Positions 5,385 through 9,123 of a stretch of 9,123 nt of DNA are shown one piece after another; the first letter of the stretch is position 1, and each line of letters opens with the position of its first letter. This DNA comes from JAFGCL01 sp964423835. GTDB taxonomy: Bacteria > Chloroflexota > Dehalococcoidia > UBA2247 > RBG-13-53-26. Below the pieces are notes generated by a model. That model worked only from the letters and a program-made list of their open reading frames with translations, searched no databases and was not told the DNA's origin. The position numbers and the translations under genes are program-made. The stretch spans positions 1 through 9,123 of the forward strand of contig CAYRGJ010000059.1 of assembly GCA_964423835.1 (NCBI GenBank), written 5' to 3'.

Positions 5385-7460
5385 ATGCAGAGCTACGGCA
5401 CTGACCATATACGCAACGTGGTCTTACTCTCGCACGCGGGAGCGGGCAAGACCTCGCTGTCTGAGGCCATGCTGTTCACGTCCGGGGCTGTCCCCCGCCT
5501 GGGGCGGGTAGACGACGGCAGCAGCACCTCGGATTTTGACCCCGATGAGACCAAACGCAAGATCAGCATCAGCCTGTCGGTGCTGCCGTGCGAGTGGAAC
5601 GGCAACAAGGTCAATGTCCTGGATGCCCCGGGGTACGCCGATTTCGTAGCCGGGGCCGTGGCCGGCATGGCGGTGGCCGATGCGGCGATCATAGTGATCT
5701 GCGCGGCGTCGGGCATAGAGGTAGGGACCGAGCTGATGTGGAAGATGGCCGACGGGCGGCAGCTGCCCCGGTTTATTTTTATCAACAAGATGGACCGCGA
5801 GAACACCGATTTCAACAAGGTGGTGGACCAGGTCCACAAGAGGTTTGGGCGGCACTGCGTGCCTATGGAGATCCCCATCGGAGCCCATTCGGATTTCGAA
5901 GGGGTGGTGGACCTCCTCTCCATGAAGGCCCGCAAGAAGGACAAGAAGATGGAGGACATTCCGGCCGCCCTGGAGGGGACGGCCAGGTCCATGAGGGAGA
6001 AGCTGGTGGAGGCCGTGGCGGAGTTGGACGACGAGTTGACCATGAAGTACCTGGACGGCCAGGAGATCGCACCGGACGAGCTCAGCCGGGTCCTCATCCA
6101 GGGGGTGAAGAGTGGCCGGCTGGTGCCCATCCTGCCGGGATCGGCACTTCAGAACGTCGGCGTTGACGCGCTCCTGGACGCCATATGCCAGTATGGGCCC
6201 TCACCCCTGGAGGTGCCGGCGCCGGAAGCGATCAACGCCAGCAGCCAACAGCCGGAGACCATCAAGGCCGATGAGAGCGCGCCCTTGGCCGCTCTGGTCT
6301 TCATGACCAGCGCTGACCCGTACGTGGGCAAGGTGACCCATTTCCGGGTGTACTCGGGCGCAATCAGCAGCAACTCCCAAGTGTGGAACAGCTCCAAGGC
6401 GCAGATAGAGCGGGTGGGGCAGCTGTTCATGTTCAAGGGCAAGAACCAGGAAGCCGTCGCCAAGATCATTGCCGGGGACATCGGGGCCGTGGGCAAGCTG
6501 TCGGCCACCGTCACCGGCGATACCCTGGCCGTGAAGGAGCGGCCGGTGAAGCTGGCCCCCATCAGCTTCCCGGAGCCGATTTACAGCGTCGCCCTCCACC
6601 CCAAGACCAAGACCGACGTGGACAAGCTGGGCACGGTGCTGCCCCGCCTGGCCGAGGAAGACCCCACCCTGCGGGTGCGCAAGGACACCGACACCAGCGA
6701 GACGGTCCTGATGGGGATGGGCGACACGCACGTGGATGTGGTGGCTGAGAGGATGCAGCGCAAGTTCGGCGTCGGCGTGAAGCTGGAGATACCCAAGGTC
6801 CCCTACAAGGAGACCGTGACGGCCACGGTCCAGGCCGAGCACAAGCACAAGAAGCAGACCGGCGGGCATGGCCAGTACGGCCACGTGCTGATCGAGGTGG
6901 AGCCCCTGCCGCGGGGGTCCGGTTTCGAGTTCGGGGAGAGAGTGGTCGGCGGCGCGGTGCCCAAGAACTACATCCCCGCGGTGGAAAAGGGCATCATGGA
7001 GGGCAAGAACGAGGGGGTGCTGGCCCGCTATCCCATGGTGGACATGAAGGTCACCCTGTACGACGGCAGCGCCCACCCGGTGGACTCCTCGGAGATCTCC
7101 TTCAAGATCGCCGCCGCCCAGGCCCTCAAGAAGGCCATGTCGCAGGGATCGACCGTGCTGCTGGAGCCGGTGATGAAGCTCAAGGTCATGGTGCCCGAGT
7201 CCTTCACGGGAGACATAATCTCGGACCTGAACACCAAGCGCGCCAGGGTGGCGGGCATGATACAGGAGGGCGGCCTGCAGGTGATCGATGCCCTGGTCCC
7301 GCTGGCCGAGGTGCAGAGGTACGCGGTGGACCTGCGCTCGCTGACGCAGGGGCGCGGCACCTACACCATGGAGTTCGACCACTACGAAGAGGTGCCGTCC
7401 TTCCAGGCGCAGAAGATCATCGAGGCCCGGGCGGCGGAGAAGGAAAAAGAGAAGGCCTAG
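5385..7460 (+). CDS. fusA: Elongation factor G-like translational GTPase (FusA2-type)
   Basis: Ribosome-associated GTPase of the EF-G family, expected to act in translocation or a related ribosomal step. The 691 residues give the full five-domain layout: G domain about 1-270, domain II about 298-380, III about 393-467, IV about 468-590 and V about 592-680, then a charged tail (EKEKEKA). Motifs: P-loop SHAGAGKT (16-23), DAPGY (80-84), NKMD (134-137), GSAL (253-area), TGGHGQYGH in domain IV (492-500), VDSSEISFKIAA at the domain IV tip, and LTQGRGTYTMEFDHYE in V. Differences from canonical EF-G: Tyr84 replaces the catalytic His of DTPGH, and switch I ends KISIS rather than GITIT. Both resemble the paralogous FusA2/EF-G-like branch, so a second ordinary fusA may exist elsewhere. 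Start ATG has AGGGGG 8 nt upstream. It has its own promoter, stands alone on the plus strand, and its stop overlaps that of the next, convergent gene. Confidence 0.93.
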   Translation: MQSYGTDHIRNVVLLSHAGAGKTSLSEAMLFTSGAVPRLGRVDDGSSTSDFDPDETKRKISISLSVLPCEWNGNKVNVLDAPGYADFVAGAVAGMAVADAAIIVICAASGIEVGTELMWKMADGRQLPRFIFINKMDRENTDFNKVVDQVHKRFGRHCVPMEIPIGAHSDFEGVVDLLSMKARKKDKKMEDIPAALEGTARSMREKLVEAVAELDDELTMKYLDGQEIAPDELSRVLIQGVKSGRLVPILPGSALQNVGVDALLDAICQYGPSPLEVPAPEAINASSQQPETIKADESAPLAALVFMTSADPYVGKVTHFRVYSGAISSNSQVWNSSKAQIERVGQLFMFKGKNQEAVAKIIAGDIGAVGKLSATVTGDTLAVKERPVKLAPISFPEPIYSVALHPKTKTDVDKLGTVLPRLAEEDPTLRVRKDTDTSETVLMGMGDTHVDVVAERMQRKFGVGVKLEIPKVPYKETVTATVQAEHKHKKQTGGHGQYGHVLIEVEPLPRGSGFEFGERVVGGAVPKNYIPAVEKGIMEGKNEGVLARYPMVDMKVTLYDGSAHPVDSSEISFKIAAAQALKKAMSQGSTVLLEPVMKLKVMVPESFTGDIISDLNTKRARVAGMIQEGGLQVIDALVPLAEVQRYAVDLRSLTQGRGTYTMEFDHYEEVPSFQAQKIIEARAAEKEKEKA

Positions 7461-7475
7461 CTCCGGAGCCCTCTT
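7444..7475 (-). terminator. Possible terminator of the HTH_42 gene inside the EF-G 3' end
   Basis: Minus-strand RNA can pair AAGAG (7475-7471) plus GGC (7470-7468) with GCC (7456-7454) plus CTCTT (7451-7447), leaving a 2-nt bulge and an 11-nt loop. The 3' arm runs into TTT, then CC. It spans the overlapping stop codons of the two convergent genes. The stem is imperfect and the U-run short, so this is a weak call. Confidence 0.25.
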
Positions 7476-8656
7476 CCCCGGGATGGAGCCAGGGGCGACA
7501 TGAACCCGCCGGCGTTTCTTCGAGTCAGGGGCGTCATCCTGTCGCACATCTCCAGCGCCACCGCCCGGCCGCAGATGAACTCCCCCATGGCCCGGGCGCG
7601 TGACCGCACCAGGTCGAGAACCCTCTCGTCCGGCGGCTGAAACAGGAAGAGCTTCACTGTGGGCCGGGGGCCCTCGTCCAGGTCCCAGACCCCGGCCACC
7701 CGCCCCGCCACCAGGATGGTGGAGGTGGAGTTGCCGGAGCGGTCGAAGACCAGGTCGTAGTACGCTTCGTCCAGGTAGCGCCTCCGCTCCCTGTAGCCCT
7801 GGAGATAGGGGTCCAGGGCCGGCAGCAGGTTCACCTCCGGCTCGCCCCGGGGCTCGAAGCGTTCCAGGGCTTCCAGGTCGGCCGCCAGCATGACGTAGTC
7901 CCCCGGCAGCTCCGGGATGCCGATCCGGGCCGTATCGGGCTCCAGATGGCCCAGGATGCGGCGGACCTCGGTCACGGTGAAGCCGGACCACCAGGAGATG
8001 TCCTTCGCGGTGGCCGGGCCGTAGCCGGCCAGGTACTGCCTCACCGTCATCTCCCTGGCGCGAACCGGGTCGAGGGCGTGCAGGTCCAGGTCGGGGAAGT
8101 AGTCGCCAAACAGGTAGTAGGTGTGGGCGTTGCTGCGCCATCCCTTGTCCGAGCGGCCCCTCACCAGCAGGCCCTGGTCGCACATGAGGTTCACCACGGG
8201 AGAGACGTTGAGGCTGGTCCCCAGGCGCTTCTTGATCAGCGCGGTGGACAGGCCCTCACCCTTCATGATCTGCATGATCTCCCCTGAGATCTGTTCATAC
8301 TGCTCCAGCGTGATGCCGCCGGTGTAGCGCATGAAGTCCCGCGAGTTCAACTCCGCCAGGGCCATGGTGGCGGCAAAAGCGACCGGTATGCTCTCCCTGG
8401 GCAGGACGTGGACGGTGGTCCTGACGCACCTGATCTTGCCCAGGCTTCTATTGACATAAAGCTCTTGCTCCAGCGTCTCCCGGGTGAAGTCCGTGGCGCG
8501 TGCGAAGAGGGACAGGTAGGGCGTGACCGGGCTGGTGGCATGCAGGCCGTAGATGTCCCGGGCGATCTGCACGATGTCGGCGGCTGGCGACCCGCTGGCG
8601 AGGTGCTGCCTGCGGGCCAGGTACCGGTTGACCGTGCTCAGGCTGGTGCGGGACAC
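7457..8656 (-). CDS. Winged-helix DNA-binding protein of the HTH_42 superfamily (YcaQ/AlkZ-like)
   Basis: 399 residues, about the usual length for the HTH_42 (formerly DUF1006) superfamily, whose characterised members YcaQ/AlkX and AlkZ are DNA glycosylases that remove bulky or crosslinked alkylated bases. Seen here: an N-terminal helical region with YGLHATSPVTPYLSLFAR (36-53), a winged-helix segment with GEGLSTALIKKRL (133-145), a second one with YGPATAKDISWWSG (212-225), and the late LLPALDPYLQGYRERRRYL (277-295) and ILVAGRVAGVWDLD (314-327). The place where AlkZ carries a catalytic QxQ reads H39-A40-T41, so glycosylase activity cannot be assumed. Start: GTG at 8656. An in-frame TAG two codons upstream rules out anything longer, and there is no good ribosome site. 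It converges on the EF-G gene with overlapping stops; no neighbour hints at a biosynthetic cluster or self-resistance role. Confidence 0.85.
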   Translation of the reverse strand: MSRTSLSTVNRYLARRQHLASGSPAADIVQIARDIYGLHATSPVTPYLSLFARATDFTRETLEQELYVNRSLGKIRCVRTTVHVLPRESIPVAFAATMALAELNSRDFMRYTGGITLEQYEQISGEIMQIMKGEGLSTALIKKRLGTSLNVSPVVNLMCDQGLLVRGRSDKGWRSNAHTYYLFGDYFPDLDLHALDPVRAREMTVRQYLAGYGPATAKDISWWSGFTVTEVRRILGHLEPDTARIGIPELPGDYVMLAADLEALERFEPRGEPEVNLLPALDPYLQGYRERRRYLDEAYYDLVFDRSGNSTSTILVAGRVAGVWDLDEGPRPTVKLFLFQPPDERVLDLVRSRARAMGEFICGRAVALEMCDRMTPLTRRNAGGFMSPLAPSRGRGLRS

Positions 8657-8663
8657 AGCCTAC

Positions 8664-8692
8664 AGTCTAGTGCCTGCGGCGGCCGTCAACAA
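8664..8692 (-). promoter_or_regulatory. Candidate promoter of the HTH_42 gene, giving a leaderless or near-leaderless message
   Basis: The minus strand reads TTGTTG (8692-8687, 3 of 6 to -35), a 17-bp spacer, and TAGACT (8669-8664, 4 of 6 to -10). Only 7 nt separate the -10 from the GTG at 8656, so transcription would begin at or within about 2 nt of the start codon. This agrees with the lack of a ribosome site. The match to consensus is modest. Confidence 0.35.
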
Positions 8693-8698
8693 GACGGC
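8682..8698. repeat. Inverted repeat over the putative -35 of the HTH_42 gene
   Basis: GCCGTC (8682-8687) and GACGGC (8693-8698) form perfect 6-bp arms around a 5-bp centre. The dyad overlaps the putative -35 and looks like an operator, perhaps for autoregulation by the winged-helix protein. This rests on position and symmetry only. Confidence 0.3.
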
Positions 8699-8768
8699 GC
8701 GGGTCCGGAACCTGGGTCCGGGACAGTCCCGGCGGGGCCGCCCTGCACCGCGATGGAGGGCCGTGGAA

Positions 8769-8801
8769 CAAAGAAAGGGGCCACGCTTTGGCGTGGCCCC
8801 T
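8769..8801 (-). terminator. Rho-independent terminator after etfA
   Basis: GGGGCCACGC (8777-8786) pairs perfectly with GCGTGGCCCC (8791-8800) around a 4-nt loop, and A8776-T8801 adds an eleventh pair. On the minus strand the stem is followed by TTTCTTTGTT, a clear U-rich tract. It starts 26 nt after the etfA stop codon. The 170-bp gap between etfA and the HTH_42 start otherwise holds only the promoter and repeat listed and a minor 6-bp inverted repeat at 8718-8732. Confidence 0.88.
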
Positions 8802-8826
8802 GGTATGGACAGAGGTGCGCCCGGGG

Positions 8827-9123
8827 CTACTCCTTCAGCAGCTCCTTCACCTTCGCCGTGAAGGCGGGGAGGGCCTGCTTCCAGTCGCCGACGATGCCGA
8901 ACCGGGCCTCGCGGAATATGTTGGACTCGGGGTCCTTGTTGATGGCTACGATGGTCTTGGACCCGGAGCAGCCGGCCATGTGCTGGCTGGAGCCGGAGAG
9001 CCCGATGGCGATGTAGAGCTCAGGGGCCACGATCTTGCCGGTGAGGCCGATCTGGATGGTGGCGGGGACCCAGTTGTTGTCCACCGCGGGCCGGGTGGCT
9101 CCGACAGCGCCCTTGAACAGCTT
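8827..9123 (-). CDS. etfA: Electron transfer flavoprotein alpha subunit, C-terminal 98 residues plus stop, runs off the right edge
   Basis: FAD-binding part of the EtfA/FixB subunit, which with EtfB carries electrons between flavoprotein dehydrogenases and the quinone pool or other acceptors. The frame is open to the window edge, so the gene starts beyond 9123. The visible part shows GAVGATRPAVDNNWVP, QIGLTGKIVAPELYIAIG, the SGSSQHMAG turn, IVAINKDPESNIF and FGIVGDW. These are the FAD contacts of the family (the Arg of GATR, the TGK and SxxQH regions, and the NKD segment). The GTG at 9084 falls inside the conserved domain and is a valine, not a start. The protein ends in VKELLKE with TAG at 8827-8829. 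A strong terminator follows, so it closes its operon; etfB and perhaps acyl-CoA or other dehydrogenase genes would be expected to the right. Confidence 0.95.
   Translation of the reverse strand, partial: KLFKGAVGATRPAVDNNWVPATIQIGLTGKIVAPELYIAIGLSGSSQHMAGCSGSKTIVAINKDPESNIFREARFGIVGDWKQALPAFTAKVKELLKE

Noticed and set aside
4226..5404. Plus-strand open frame covering the nnr 5' half and the divergent promoter region
   Set aside because: Antisense to conserved Nnr sequence, runs through both promoters and into the EF-G start; no recognisable domain.
6201..8183. 660-codon minus-strand open frame antisense to the EF-G gene and overlapping the HTH_42 gene
   Set aside because: It crosses two recognisable genes in other frames, with composition rich in Gly, Pro, Arg and His and no motif; a shadow.
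8718..8732. Short inverted repeat CCGGGA-CAG-TCCCGG as a second terminator
   Set aside because: Only 6-bp arms, no following T-run on either strand; expected by chance in this composition.

Overview
The window is a gene-dense, very GC-rich stretch of bacterial chromosome. No mobile element, CRISPR array, rRNA or tRNA is visible. Seven protein-coding genes can be supported, and two run off the edges: valS at the left (the C-terminal half lies outside) and etfA at the right (the N-terminal part lies outside). The gene content is housekeeping. The GC-rich composition, the FusA2-type EF-G, the combined nnr-coaX-coaBC-valS cluster and the style of the proteins would fit a Dehalococcoidia-like member of the Chloroflexota. 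That placement is inference from general familiarity, not something the sequence proves.

Left half (1-5150, minus strand): a probable operon reads nnr -> coaX -> coaBC -> valS, with gaps of 45, 90 and 27 bp. It joins repair of damaged NAD(P)H (Nnr), the first step of CoA synthesis (type III pantothenate kinase), the next two CoA steps (CoaBC) and valine tRNA charging (ValS). It is headed by an extended -10 promoter (TGATATAAT) about 25 nt before an unusual TTG start codon. GC-only hairpins sit in the nnr-coaX and coaX-coaBC gaps.

Middle (5111-5384): a 274-bp divergent intergenic region carries the nnr promoter on the minus strand and a separate sigma70-like promoter (TTTCCA-N17-TATACT) on the plus strand. 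The plus-strand promoter serves an EF-G-like translational GTPase (5385-7460). This is the diverged FusA2-like kind: G1, G4 and the C-terminal domains are well kept, but the catalytic histidine of the DTPGH motif is a tyrosine (DAPGY) and switch I is rewritten.

Right part (7457-9123, minus strand): a winged-helix protein of the HTH_42/YcaQ-AlkZ superfamily converges on the EF-G gene, and the two stop codons overlap inside one CTAG. Its GTG start lies just downstream of a possible promoter, suggesting a leaderless or nearly leaderless message, and an inverted repeat spans the putative -35. Beyond it are a clear Rho-independent terminator and the end of etfA, the alpha subunit of electron transfer flavoprotein.

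I see no convincing new multi-gene system. The most interesting points are the remodelled GTPase centre of the EF-G paralogue, the altered catalytic-position motif (HAT) in the HTH_42 protein, and the regulatory layout of its start.
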